DNA from: Agarilytica sp033852165
GTDB lineage: Bacteria; Pseudomonadota; Gammaproteobacteria; Pseudomonadales; Cellvibrionaceae
DNA: 64,000 bases
Reading direction: 5' to 3'
Assembly (NCBI GenBank): GCA_033852165.1
Contig: JAWSUZ010000064.1
Span: forward strand, 1-64,000
The notes beneath the pieces are model-generated. The model did no database searches and was not told the origin of the DNA. It saw only the letters and a program-made list of their open reading frames with translations. Each line of letters starts with the position of its first letter. The first letter of the stretch is position 1. Both the position numbers and the translations under genes were made by a program. This document shows positions 35,922 through 44,542 of the stretch, piece after piece.

Positions 35922-35937
35922 CTGTATATACGAACAG
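35922..35937 (+). promoter_or_regulatory. LexA (SOS) box of recN
   Basis: CTGTATATACGAACAG fits the LexA consensus CTGT-N8-ACAG. A weaker CTGTATAAATTCACAC follows at about 35943, overlapping a -10-like sequence. recN is a classic SOS gene with tandem LexA boxes. Confidence 0.9.
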
Positions 35938-35982
35938 CTAAGCTGTATAAATTCACACACAAAATAATCCACAGGCCTAAAT

Positions 35983-37650
35983 ATGCTCACCCACCTGCAT
36001 ATCAAGAACTTCACCCTAGTTAATCAGCTCGATATTGAACTCCACGAAGGCTTAACCGCCATCACAGGTGAAACCGGCGCAGGTAAATCGATGATCTTGG
36101 ACGCCTTAGGCATAACACTGGGTGAGCGAACGGATGCCAACAAGGTCAAGGCCGGTGAAGAGCGAGCGGAAGTGGATGCGAGCTTTGACATATCAAAATT
36201 AACTTTTGCGCAAAAATGGCTAAGAGAAAATGATCTCGGCGATAGCGATGAATGCATTTTACGTCGCACCATCACTCGCGAAGGGCGCTCAAGAGCTTAC
36301 ATCAACGGGCAAACAGTCACGCTACAGCAGTTAAAGTCGCTAGGCGAAAACCTTATAGACATCCACAACCAACATGAGCACCAGTCTTTGCTTTCGCCAC
36401 AAACACACAGGAGACTACTCGACGATTTCGCGAATTCACAAAGCCTTGCCAACTCAGTGAAAGAAACCTTTACCCAATGGCTGAGCACATCGGAAAAATT
36501 GAAAAAAGTACAATCTGAAGGCGCAGAGATGAATGCGCGTTTTCAGCTTTTACGCTATCAAGTCGATGAACTGGATACGCTCGACCTAACAGTAGGAGAG
36601 CTGGGCAAGCTTGAACGAGAACAACGCTTACTTTCCAGCGTTGAACAAACACAGGAAAACTGCCAAAACGTTATTGATATCTGCGGCAGTGATGGAGTTG
36701 GCTTGCGAGACCGCATCAACCACGCCCGACGATTGCTGCAAGAACTGCCAGAAAAGCCAAAAGCACTTAATGAGGTAGAAAAACTTCTCGAAGATGCAGC
36801 CATCAATATCGAAGAGGCCCAATCGGATATAGAAAACTTTTGCAATAGCTGCGAACAAGATCCAGCCCGCCTTCACACCGTGAGCGCACGCTTAGATACC
36901 ATATACGAAGTTGCTCGCAAACATCACGTAACGCCCGAAGCCCTCACGGACCTACACCACAACCTTTCAGAAGAACTCGGCACCCTCGTAAGCGGGGATG
37001 AAATGGTAGAAATCTTAGAGATTACCCTTGCAGAACAACACAGCGCATACAGTAAATACGCACAAAAGCTCACAGGGCTGCGTCAAAAAGCAGCCAAAAA
37101 GCTCTCGACTGCCGTCAATAAAAAACTGGGACAACTGGCTATGGAGAGCGCCCAGCTTTACATTGAGCTAACATCGGCTACGGAAGAACACCCCACTCGT
37201 TACGGTAACGAAAAAGTAGAGTTTCTCATTAGCACTAACCCCGGCCAAGCTCCCCAAGCCTTACAAAAAGTCGCCTCCGGTGGAGAGCTTTCGCGTATCA
37301 GTCTTGCAATTCAAGTGATCACAGCAGAAACCTCCACCACTCCAACACTGGTTTTTGATGAAGTTGATGTCGGAATTGGCGGCACCACAGGAGATGTCGT
37401 GGGACTCATGCTCAGCGAACTGGGTACAAAAGGCCAAATTTTTTGTGTAACGCATTTAGCCCAAGTTGCCAGTAAAGCCCATCATCACCTAAGAGCTGAG
37501 AAGCAGGTAACAAAGAAGGGAGCCTACTCAACACTGACAACCGTAGAAGGAGATGAAAAAATTATGGAAATTGCTCGAATGATGGGCGGCATGATCGACT
37601 CTAAACAATCACTTGACCACGCAAAACAAATGCTAGAAACCGCCAGCTAA
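35983..37650 (+). CDS. recN: DNA repair protein RecN
   Basis: SMC-like ATPase that holds DNA ends together during double-strand break repair. 555 residues: Walker A GETGAGKS at 29-36, long central coiled coils (about 150-380), the signature VASGGELSRISLAIQ and Walker B TLVFDEVDVGIGG. It is divergent from grpE, and a LexA box lies 46 bases upstream of the ATG, so it should be induced by DNA damage. Confidence 0.98.
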   Translation: MLTHLHIKNFTLVNQLDIELHEGLTAITGETGAGKSMILDALGITLGERTDANKVKAGEERAEVDASFDISKLTFAQKWLRENDLGDSDECILRRTITREGRSRAYINGQTVTLQQLKSLGENLIDIHNQHEHQSLLSPQTHRRLLDDFANSQSLANSVKETFTQWLSTSEKLKKVQSEGAEMNARFQLLRYQVDELDTLDLTVGELGKLEREQRLLSSVEQTQENCQNVIDICGSDGVGLRDRINHARRLLQELPEKPKALNEVEKLLEDAAINIEEAQSDIENFCNSCEQDPARLHTVSARLDTIYEVARKHHVTPEALTDLHHNLSEELGTLVSGDEMVEILEITLAEQHSAYSKYAQKLTGLRQKAAKKLSTAVNKKLGQLAMESAQLYIELTSATEEHPTRYGNEKVEFLISTNPGQAPQALQKVASGGELSRISLAIQVITAETSTTPTLVFDEVDVGIGGTTGDVVGLMLSELGTKGQIFCVTHLAQVASKAHHHLRAEKQVTKKGAYSTLTTVEGDEKIMEIARMMGGMIDSKQSLDHAKQMLETAS

Positions 37651-37694
37651 CAACGGCGGGGAAGAAAAAGCCCGCCGAAATACAAAAGCCTTCA

Positions 37695-38105
37695 CTATTT
37701 TTTTAGAGGCTTTACATACAAAACGAGATTGTGGCCGGTAATTTCATAACCGAGCCTAGTCGCAATTTCTTCCTGCAGCTCTTCAATACGCTGATCGTGA
37801 AACTCGATGACCTTGCCAGTTTCCGTGCAGACCATGTGATCGTGATGCTCGCCATTGTCCAGCTCAAAGACTGAATGACCACCATCAAAATTATGCCGCT
37901 CAACCAAGCCTGCATCTTCAAACTGAGTTAATACGCGGTAAACCGTAGCCAGACCAACTTCTTCCCCAGCTTCCAGCAGAGCTTTGTACACATCTTCAGC
38001 ACTTAAATGACGCTCTACGGAATTTTCTAAGATTTGAAGGATCTTAACTCTGGGAAGAGTAACCTTTAATCCTACCTTTCTTAACTCTTGATTTTCTATC
38101 GCCAT
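37695..38105 (-). CDS. fur: Ferric uptake regulator Fur
   Basis: Iron-responsive repressor, 136 residues. The winged helix (LKVTLPRVKILQIL, AEDVYKALLEAGEEVGLATVYRVLTQFEDAGLV) is followed by the metal-binding dimerisation domain with GGHSVFELDNGEHHDHMVC. The structural CxxC zinc site of E. coli Fur is reduced to one cysteine here (MVCTETG), as in Pseudomonas-type Fur, which lacks it. Convergent with recN and divergent from bamE, the conserved order. Confidence 0.98.
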   Translation of the reverse strand: MAIENQELRKVGLKVTLPRVKILQILENSVERHLSAEDVYKALLEAGEEVGLATVYRVLTQFEDAGLVERHNFDGGHSVFELDNGEHHDHMVCTETGKVIEFHDQRIEELQEEIATRLGYEITGHNLVLYVKPLKK

Positions 38106-38188
38106 CGCTATTGAGCCTCCAGGGGCTTCTCAGATTGATGTGAGATCGGTATTATCCACGGCCAGACTGTTGTCGGAAACCTTTAATA

Positions 38189-38590
38189 ATGCAAAACACC
38201 AAATCATTGTGTCTAATTTTCTCAATTTTAGTGATCAGCGCCTGCTCTTCGCTCAAATTCCCTGGCGTTTATCGAATTGCCATCCAACAAGGAAACTATA
38301 TCGAGCAAAACATGGTCGACAAGCTCAAAGAAGGACAGACCAAACGCCAAGTGAAATTTATCTTAGGCACCCCCATGATTGAAGACACCTTCAATCAAGA
38401 TCGCTGGGACTATTACTACGACGTAAAACGTGGCGAGAAACACATCGATACCAGGCACTTTATCGTCCACTTTGAAAAAGGCATACTGACTCGCTGGGAA
38501 GGTGATTATAAGCTAAGCGCTGAACAGCTCAAAAAAGAACAGCAAGAAGCGCTCGATAAGACAAAACGACGCGAAGACGCTAAATTCTAG
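38189..38590 (+). CDS. bamE: Outer membrane assembly lipoprotein BamE (SmpA/OmlA)
   Basis: Subunit of the BAM complex that inserts beta-barrel proteins. 133 residues with a lipobox ISAC (C19), then the fold's characteristic KFPGVYRIAIQQGNYIEQNMVDKLKEGQTKRQVKFILGTPM region and a helix-rich Lys/Glu tail longer than in E. coli. Divergent from fur by about 80 bases. Confidence 0.97.
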   Translation: MQNTKSLCLIFSILVISACSSLKFPGVYRIAIQQGNYIEQNMVDKLKEGQTKRQVKFILGTPMIEDTFNQDRWDYYYDVKRGEKHIDTRHFIVHFEKGILTRWEGDYKLSAEQLKKEQQEALDKTKRREDAKF

Positions 38591-38709
38591 CTATCAACTT
38601 AAACGCCCCCATCCCTATCTGAAGCCCCAAGTAATGCACAGCCATATACACAACAAAGTATATGGCTGGCAGCATGCCGTTTTCTGAACCTAGAACCGCT
38701 CAGAGAAAT

Positions 38710-39039
38710 TTATTTATCGGCCTTTTCAGCCGCCTTTTGCTCTGCCCGACGGCGCCGAACCTCTTTCGGGTCCGATATTAACGGGCGATATATCTCCACC
38801 CGGTCCCCTTCGTTGAGTACGTACTCCTTGGCCGGTTTTAACCCTTTAGTCCCAAGGGCCTGACCAAAAAGACCTAGCTTTGCATTTTCAATATCTAAAT
38901 CAGGAAAATAATCCGTCATTTTGGACTTACACACAGCCACATAAGCCGTTGTACCCGGCTCCACCAGCAAACGAATAATCTTTTGTTTATCTGGCAAGGC
39001 AAATGCCACCTCGACGGGGATAGGTTCAATATCAGTCAT
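38710..39039 (-). CDS. rnfH: RnfH-family ubiquitin-like protein
   Basis: A 109-residue beta-grasp protein (IPVEVAFALPDKQKIIRLLVEPGTTAYVAV, KPAKEYVLNEGDRVEIYRPL) followed by a basic, Ala/Glu-rich tail. Its biochemical role is not settled; it is almost always paired with ratA, as here (81 bases downstream of it). Confidence 0.93.
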   Translation of the reverse strand: MTDIEPIPVEVAFALPDKQKIIRLLVEPGTTAYVAVCKSKMTDYFPDLDIENAKLGLFGQALGTKGLKPAKEYVLNEGDRVEIYRPLISDPKEVRRRRAEQKAAEKADK

Positions 39040-39120
39040 ATATTTTACTTTTAATTCTACGTCTAATTAAGCTGTGTAAGAAGCCTACAAAAAGCTCCAA
39101 CACAGGGGCCAACAAGGGAT

Positions 39121-39564
39121 TTACGGGTATATCGAGCGAGCGCGTTCACACATAGCATCTACCTGCTCAGTCGCCACTTTTTCAAAGATTTTTCCCGCAG
39201 TCTTGGTCAGAAATATATTAGAAAATTCAAACTCTAACCAAAATACAATTTTACAAGCGCTTTCCGACAACGCTATAAAAGCCCATTCACCATGAAACTT
39301 TTTAAACGGACCATCTTTAAGATCAAGGTGAATACTATTGGGCGCATCCAGGGTATTTCTCGTCACGAACGACTGCTTCATTCCCGCCTTACCCAAATCC
39401 AAGCGCGCAACCATACTATACTCACTAACCTCAATCACCTCAGACCCTATACAACCTGGAACGAATTCGGGGTAGTTTGCAACACCGTTCACCACATCAA
39501 ACATTTGCTGACAGGAAAATGGGACCAACGCACTGCGCTCTATCCGTTGCACATACTCACCCAA
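39121..39564 (-). CDS. ratA: RatA/Coq10-family START-domain protein
   Basis: 147 residues of the polyketide-cyclase/START type (QRIERSALVPFSCQQMFDVVNGVANYPEFVPGC, then FSNIFLTKTAGKIFEKVATEQVDAMCERA). E. coli RatA was described as an inhibitor of 70S ribosome association; the same fold in Coq10 binds ubiquinone. It pairs with rnfH and is usually next to smpB; here an NSS transporter lies between. Confidence 0.93.
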   Translation of the reverse strand: MGEYVQRIERSALVPFSCQQMFDVVNGVANYPEFVPGCIGSEVIEVSEYSMVARLDLGKAGMKQSFVTRNTLDAPNSIHLDLKDGPFKKFHGEWAFIALSESACKIVFWLEFEFSNIFLTKTAGKIFEKVATEQVDAMCERARSIYP

Positions 39565-39624
39565 TTATTCATTATTTTATTCACCACGCTACTCTCCTCC
39601 TCGCTCATACCCCAAGTCATCTCC

Positions 39625-41001
39625 CTACTCTCCATAGAACGTGTTGTACAAGGTATACAAAAAGACAATCACAACCAAAACAGGTGATACGTAACGAAGC
39701 ACAAACAACCAAATGCCCAGTGCTGGGTGCTCAGCGGCATCCATCTCAGCCTCTAAGGCTTTTCTAGACATCAACCAACCGACAAAAATGGCGATAAACA
39801 AACCACCAAGCGGCAACATTACCTGAGAAGTTAAAAAGTCTAGAAAATCGAAGGGCGTTTTATTGAGCAGGAAGAACGGCTTAAAATCAGCCAGAATATT
39901 AAAAGACAAAGCACACGTAATACCCAATAGCCATGCAGCCCCTCCCAATAACCCACTGGCCGTCACACGATTAAACTTACCGGATTCTATTAGCCACGCC
40001 ACACCCGGTTCAATTAACGACACCGCCGAACTCCACGCGGCAATCGCCACCAAGACAAAAAAGATCGTCCCGAATATTAATCCTCCAGGCATATTCCCAA
40101 AGGCAACCGGCAAGCTTTCAAACAATAAACCCGGCCCACTTCCAGACTCTAAGCCATGGGCAAAGACAATTGGGAAAATGCACATACCCGCCACTAAAGC
40201 GACAACCGTATCGAGTAAACCGACGATCACAATCGTTTTTCCGATACTTGCTCCCGCAGGCATATAAGCCCCGTAAGCCATAATCGCTCCCATCCCTAAG
40301 CTAAGAGTGAAGAAAGCATGCCCCATGGCAATTAAAATACTCTCGCTATTGAGCTGATCAAACTTAAAGCTAAACATGAAATCGAGGGCCTTCATAAATT
40401 CTCCCTGAACCATTCCATAGACCAACAACAGCAACAACATCACAAACAATAGCGGCATCAAAACTCGTGCGACCATTGCCAGACCTCGTGTTACCCCCGC
40501 CATAACAACCGCAACGGTCATCACAGTAAATACTGTATGCCAGCCCAACAAGGCCGTATTATTACTCAACAAGCCGCTAAAAAAACCAGATGAAAATTCT
40601 GCAGTAGCACCGGTAAATGCCCCAGATGCCGTCGCCACAACATAATGAAGCGCCCACCCGGCGACAACGCTGTAAAAAGCCATGATCAATAAACCGGCCA
40701 GCACTCCACCCCAGCCAATTGCAGTCCAGCCAGAACTCAAGCCCGCCTCACGGGTTACAAACCTCATGGAATTGATTGGACTCATACGGCCATGACGACC
40801 CAACAACACTTCAGCAACCATAATTGGAATACCAATCACAGCAATGCAAAGCAGATACACCAGAACAAACGCACCACCGCCATTCTCGCCAGTAATATAA
40901 GGAAACTTCCAAATATTACCCAGGCCTACGGCCGAACCAGTCGCCGCCAGAATAAATATCCAGCGACTAGACCAGACACCGTGCATGTTTTGTTTATCCA
41001 T
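39625..41001 (-). CDS. Neurotransmitter:sodium symporter (NSS) family transporter
   Basis: A LeuT-fold sodium-coupled amino acid transporter of 458 residues with about twelve helices. Helix 1 has the family signature GSAVGLGNIWKFPY, followed by NGGGAFVLVYLL; helix 6 reads ALGHAFFTLSLGMGAIMAYG-like (here IAMGHAFFTLSLGMG). Typical bacterial members move amino acids. It is inserted between ratA and smpB, which are adjacent in most relatives, and is divergent from smpB. Confidence 0.93.
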   Translation of the reverse strand: MDKQNMHGVWSSRWIFILAATGSAVGLGNIWKFPYITGENGGGAFVLVYLLCIAVIGIPIMVAEVLLGRHGRMSPINSMRFVTREAGLSSGWTAIGWGGVLAGLLIMAFYSVVAGWALHYVVATASGAFTGATAEFSSGFFSGLLSNNTALLGWHTVFTVMTVAVVMAGVTRGLAMVARVLMPLLFVMLLLLLVYGMVQGEFMKALDFMFSFKFDQLNSESILIAMGHAFFTLSLGMGAIMAYGAYMPAGASIGKTIVIVGLLDTVVALVAGMCIFPIVFAHGLESGSGPGLLFESLPVAFGNMPGGLIFGTIFFVLVAIAAWSSAVSLIEPGVAWLIESGKFNRVTASGLLGGAAWLLGITCALSFNILADFKPFFLLNKTPFDFLDFLTSQVMLPLGGLFIAIFVGWLMSRKALEAEMDAAEHPALGIWLFVLRYVSPVLVVIVFLYTLYNTFYGE

Positions 41002-41140
41002 GAATATCCGCCCAAAATAGATCGTTTTTTATCATTTTCGCGCATTGTACCCACCCATTGAAAATATGTCCTCTTAACATCCCATGTTTCATGGCTTTGG
41101 CTATGGAGAAAGCAGCGCCTCCCCCCTATAATGCGACGCT

Positions 41141-41617
41141 ATGAGTAAAAAGAAAAAACCGGGCAGCAATACCATTGCCCAAAACAGAAGAGCGCGCAGA
41201 GACTACTTCCTAGAAGAAAAAATGGAAGCGGGACTCGTACTTAACGGATGGGAAGTCAAAGCACTTCGTGCTGGTCGCGGACAGCTAACAGATAGTTACG
41301 TAGTCTTTCATAAAGACGAAGCCTGGCTAATGGGGGCACAAATTCAGCCCATGCCAGAAGCCTCCACACATTTTGTTACCGATCCGACTCGTAAAAGGAA
41401 GCTCCTATTGCAGAGGAGGCAGATTAGTAAATTACAAGAAGCCAACGATCAAAAAGGTTACACCATCGTCGTCACCGCGATGTACTGGAAAAACCACCTT
41501 GTAAAATGCGAAGTATGTCTTGCGAAAGGGAAGCAACAGCACGATAAGAGACAGACAGATAAAGAGCGAGACTGGAATTTACAGAAGCAACGAACAATGA
41601 GAGCCCATAACGACTAG
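41141..41617 (+). CDS. smpB: SsrA-binding protein SmpB
   Basis: Binds tmRNA and brings it to stalled ribosomes for trans-translation. 158 residues: IAQNRRARRDYFLEEKMEAGLVLNGWEVKALR, the beta barrel, and a basic C-terminal tail (KGKQQHDKRQTDKERDW) that enters the empty mRNA channel. Its RNA partner, ssrA, is encoded 4.5 kb away at 46072-46465. Confidence 0.98.
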   Translation: MSKKKKPGSNTIAQNRRARRDYFLEEKMEAGLVLNGWEVKALRAGRGQLTDSYVVFHKDEAWLMGAQIQPMPEASTHFVTDPTRKRKLLLQRRQISKLQEANDQKGYTIVVTAMYWKNHLVKCEVCLAKGKQQHDKRQTDKERDWNLQKQRTMRAHND

Positions 41618-41718
41618 CCCCTCAAAACCTTATCCACTGCCCCCCTCTATTTAAAGCTTAAAAAGCCAATCCAGAGAAAGAGGGGGTGACTCCCAGATCA
41701 AATGAATGGATGCAAGAC

Positions 41719-42756
41719 CTAGGGAGAGCTGCCTCGATGAAGGTAAACAGCATTCGAATCAGGCTCTCGAACAACCTCTAGATTCAGCGCCTGGGTCAGA
41801 GTACTCAACATAATTTCAAAATCAGAAACCTGAATAACTGCAGCCACCTGCTTCTGAGCAAGCGCTTCGTCCCCAATTTTTATTTGCTGTTCAAAATAAC
41901 GATTTATTTGATCTACGACTTTCTGCAGAGGATCACCTCGAAAAACTAGGCTTTTAGAGCGCCAGCCGAGCCCTGCGGATGCATCCACTTCTTGAACAAC
42001 TAAAGCCGTTGAAGAACTCTCAACAACAACGACCTGCTGGTTTCGCTTAAGCGTCACATCAGCGTCGAAGCTCACCTCTTCACCGTTACCACTTTCTTGC
42101 TGCTGATCGACGCCAACAGAACCTTCCTGCACAGTAACTAAAGTGCTGTCTCCAGAATCATATATCGTAAATTTCGTACCCAGCACTCTTACCATACCCG
42201 CATCGGTATAAACATCGAACGGTCGGCGATCGGGCTTAGACGCAATGCTAAAAAACACCTCGCCGAACTCTAAATAAACGACCCTACGATCACGAGAAAT
42301 GACCGCTTTAACCTTTGAGTTTGTATTTAGCGTAAGCGTGGAGCCATCAGATAAAAGTACATCTCTCTGCTCACCCACAGCAGTCTGATAAAACACAGTG
42401 GTCGTCGGCTGATCAATGAATTGTGAATACCCCATAACCCCGAGGGCGACAAATAGAACACTGGCAACAGCGCCGTATTGCCACGATCCAAAATTGAAAA
42501 AGTCTCGCCAACTTGTTCCTTCAGACTGAGCCGACGCACGTTGGCGCCTTGCTCTTGCCTGAGCCATTACCTTACCACGCTCCCAAGTCCGCTCTGCCTG
42601 AAGGTATGCCGCCTGATGAGCCGGCGACGCCTCTAACCAAGCAAAAAATTCTGCCTCGTTTTCAGGTGCTAGATTCGGCGAGCGCAACATCACCAGCCAA
42701 TATTCGGCTTGATCTTGATGTTGGCTTGTTAAGCCTCTTATTGCATTCACGTTCAT
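41719..42756 (-). CDS. FecR-family anti-sigma factor
   Basis: 345 residues: N-terminal cytoplasmic DUF4880 domain (EAEFFAWLEASPAHQAAYLQAERTWER), one membrane helix (about 93-112), the periplasmic FecR domain (QRDVLLSDGSTLTLNTNSKVKAV, AGMVRVLGTKFTIYD) and a C-terminal STN-like domain (KVVDQINRYFEQQIKIGDEALAQKQVAAV). It would hold or activate the ECF sigma factor encoded 90 bases upstream, under control of a TonB-dependent outer-membrane receptor. No receptor gene is adjacent, which is unusual for a FecIR pair; it must act in trans or has been lost. Confidence 0.92.
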   Translation of the reverse strand: MNVNAIRGLTSQHQDQAEYWLVMLRSPNLAPENEAEFFAWLEASPAHQAAYLQAERTWERGKVMAQARARRQRASAQSEGTSWRDFFNFGSWQYGAVASVLFVALGVMGYSQFIDQPTTTVFYQTAVGEQRDVLLSDGSTLTLNTNSKVKAVISRDRRVVYLEFGEVFFSIASKPDRRPFDVYTDAGMVRVLGTKFTIYDSGDSTLVTVQEGSVGVDQQQESGNGEEVSFDADVTLKRNQQVVVVESSSTALVVQEVDASAGLGWRSKSLVFRGDPLQKVVDQINRYFEQQIKIGDEALAQKQVAAVIQVSDFEIMLSTLTQALNLEVVREPDSNAVYLHRGSSP

Positions 42757-42846
42757 TGTGCTCTCAATTCAACCATCTTGGCGAAACGAAGGCTACGCAG
42801 CCTAAATTTATCGCTTTTTATGGCATATATCTTATAAACACTTAAC

Positions 42847-43341
42847 TCATGTGTTTTCATCAAAATTTTCTCGTAAAAAACGCATCGCACGCATCAAATA
42901 CTTTTCGACCGAACTTAGAGACACCTCTAACTCATCCGCAATCTCTTGATAGGAGCTGCCCTTAACTCTATGTAATATAAAGGCTTTTTGGCATTTTTCG
43001 GGCAGGCTATTCAGGTGTTTTTCAACCATTTTTAGATCATTTTGAGCCTCAACAGCTCTTGCCGGTGAACGCTCATCTTCCTCAGTATGATCCATAGCGG
43101 CATAGCTATCGTGATGCGCCTGCTTACGCAGCCGGTTCAACGCTAAGTTATGTGCGGTTTGATAGAGATAAGCCCGAGGGTTTTCAAGCTTCTCAGTTTC
43201 GGTTGTACGCAGAAGGTTATGAAAGGCATCTTGAACAATGTCTTCAGCATCATGCGGATCCCCAAATTTATGCGCCACATAGCGCTTTAAATCTGTGCTA
43301 TACCGCTGAAATAGTGTTTGTACTAATGAACCTCTACTCAT
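42847..43341 (-). CDS. ECF sigma factor (FecI-like)
   Basis: 164 residues with region 2 (YVAHKFGDPHDAEDIVQDAFHNLL, ENPRAYLYQTAHNLALNRLR) and region 4 (LPEKCQKAFILHRVKGSSYQEIADELEVSLSSVEKYLMRAM). It precedes its FecR partner on the same strand. Such pairs turn on outer-membrane uptake genes; the ligand is unknown. Confidence 0.93.
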   Translation of the reverse strand: MSRGSLVQTLFQRYSTDLKRYVAHKFGDPHDAEDIVQDAFHNLLRTTETEKLENPRAYLYQTAHNLALNRLRKQAHHDSYAAMDHTEEDERSPARAVEAQNDLKMVEKHLNSLPEKCQKAFILHRVKGSSYQEIADELEVSLSSVEKYLMRAMRFLRENFDENT

Positions 43342-43649
43342 TTACACATGTCATCGCTGAATTTTTCGAAATTGTAGCAGAATCATTCCATAAACACCTT
43401 ATTCATAAAGACCTATCAATCAAGCACTTACCGAGCTTACTGAAGTAAACCTAACTTTTCTTTCCTTCGCTATCACGCAGGACTTTGCTGCCCCCAAACT
43501 CAATCAATACAAGCGTAAAAACTAACGCCCCAAAAATAAATTACATTTTTTTCAAATACCCTTGAGGGTTTTTTCTTGGCGATTGTTTTATTAAGTGACA
43601 ACACAAGAAATAAGGCGGCTTTTTACAGGGTTGTTCATCTAGACACTAG

Positions 43650-43992
43650 GATAGTGCCCCCAACCTCTACGGAACAAGAGGCTAGAAAAAAGGCAAGACG
43701 CCAAAGCCTGTGAACGGATTCATATTCGCCCATAGGAATATACAAGATCAAATGGACTCGAGGTAAGAATGGACCAGACGGAGCTTTACACTTCACGGAC
43801 GTAACTAGGAGCTAGAAACACGGAATTTGTAAAGAAGGAATTCATATTGATCATCATTCACGGCTGAAGATGTTCATAAATCATACGGACAGATAACCTA
43901 TGGAGCTTGAAAAAGGATTATTGCGAGCGGTTTGAATAAAACCACTCGCAGCACAATAAATTATCCATGGATGGGTAATTTATTGTTTTTAC
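43650..43992 (+). ncRNA. Candidate CsrB-family regulatory RNA, first copy
   Basis: A gene-free stretch containing about 15 GGA triplets, most as ANGGA or CGGA (for example at 43671, 43716, 43735, 43754, 43771, 43797, 43822, 43837, 43887, 43915 and one in the terminator loop at 43969). Repeated GGA in loops and single-stranded linkers is the hallmark of CsrB/CsrC/RsmXYZ RNAs, which titrate the translational repressor CsrA/RsmA. It ends in a 27-base hairpin (GCGAG.GGTTT/AAACC.CTCGC, 43923-43949) and then a Rho-independent terminator. The 5' end is not defined; a -10-like TAGGAT lies near 43648. I see no clear GacA box (TGTAAG-N6-CTTACA). Confidence 0.65.
43954..43990 (+). terminator. Terminator of the first CsrB-like RNA
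   Basis: CAATAAATTA..CC, ATGGA, ..GGTAATTTATTG followed by TTTTT. A GGA is in the loop. The stem resembles the second terminator at 44469-44504 (AATAAAT...ATTTATTG). Confidence 0.8.
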
Positions 43993-43999
43993 CTAAGGG

Positions 44000-44504
44000 T
44001 ATGACGGAAGACCATTAACGGAATATATACCGTAGCGAAGGAACTGAAACGGAATTGTTTAAAAAATACGTATCATTAAAACCGATGCGGCTTTTGACTA
44101 AAGGAAAATAATGACTATTTTCTAAAAAAATTTGAGGTTTGTTGAGCACGGATTGTCTCATTAAGTAAGAACATAAGGAACATACACTCTCATCTACGCC
44201 AGGAATGGCATTTACTCCGAGGAAACGGAGCAAGGAATGAAGAGCATTAAGGGAAGAATGCAAGATGAGAGAGCGGTAGTACGGAAGCCAAGCAGAGTAA
44301 GGATTCACTGCATTTATGGAAAGCCATGTTTAAAAGGGAAGGAATACTAGGAGAAGAGAACGGAAAACGGAATGAAGGGATTGAAACCACATGGATGTCA
44401 CACGGATCAGTGAAAACGGAGAACGACACAGGATCATTGCAAGTAATTAAGATTTAATCTCTTTTATGCAATAAATCATCTAAAGATGATTTATTGTTTT
44501 TTTT
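44000..44504 (+). ncRNA. Candidate CsrB-family regulatory RNA, second copy
   Basis: About 500 bases with 25 GGA triplets between 44006 and 44431, roughly three times chance, and strong purine bias. Several are displayed in small hairpins, for example GCC-AGGAAT-GGC (44199-44208) and CAC-GGATCA-GTG (44401-44412). It ends in a perfect 12-bp terminator stem with eight Ts. Antisense reading frames of 60-97 codons in this stretch have no ribosome binding site or domain. The two units could be separate genes or one precursor with partial read-through at the first terminator. Confidence 0.7.
44469..44504 (+). terminator. Terminator of the second CsrB-like RNA
   Basis: CAATAAATCATC, loop TAAA, GATGATTTATTG, then TTTTTTTT. 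Perfect stem. Confidence 0.92.
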
Positions 44505-44542
44505 GCCTGCCCCACTCAATTCCCAAGCATAGTCAGCTCCAA

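Noticed and set aside
43560..43650. GacA binding site upstream of the CsrB-like RNAs
   Set aside because: No TGTAAG-N6-CTTACA or close variant is present; AAGTGACAACACAAG is too far from consensus.
44015..44429. Minus-strand frames of 97 and 60 codons
   Set aside because: They lie antisense to the GGA-rich RNA and have biased composition (Ser/Leu/Phe) expected from purine-rich DNA read backwards.
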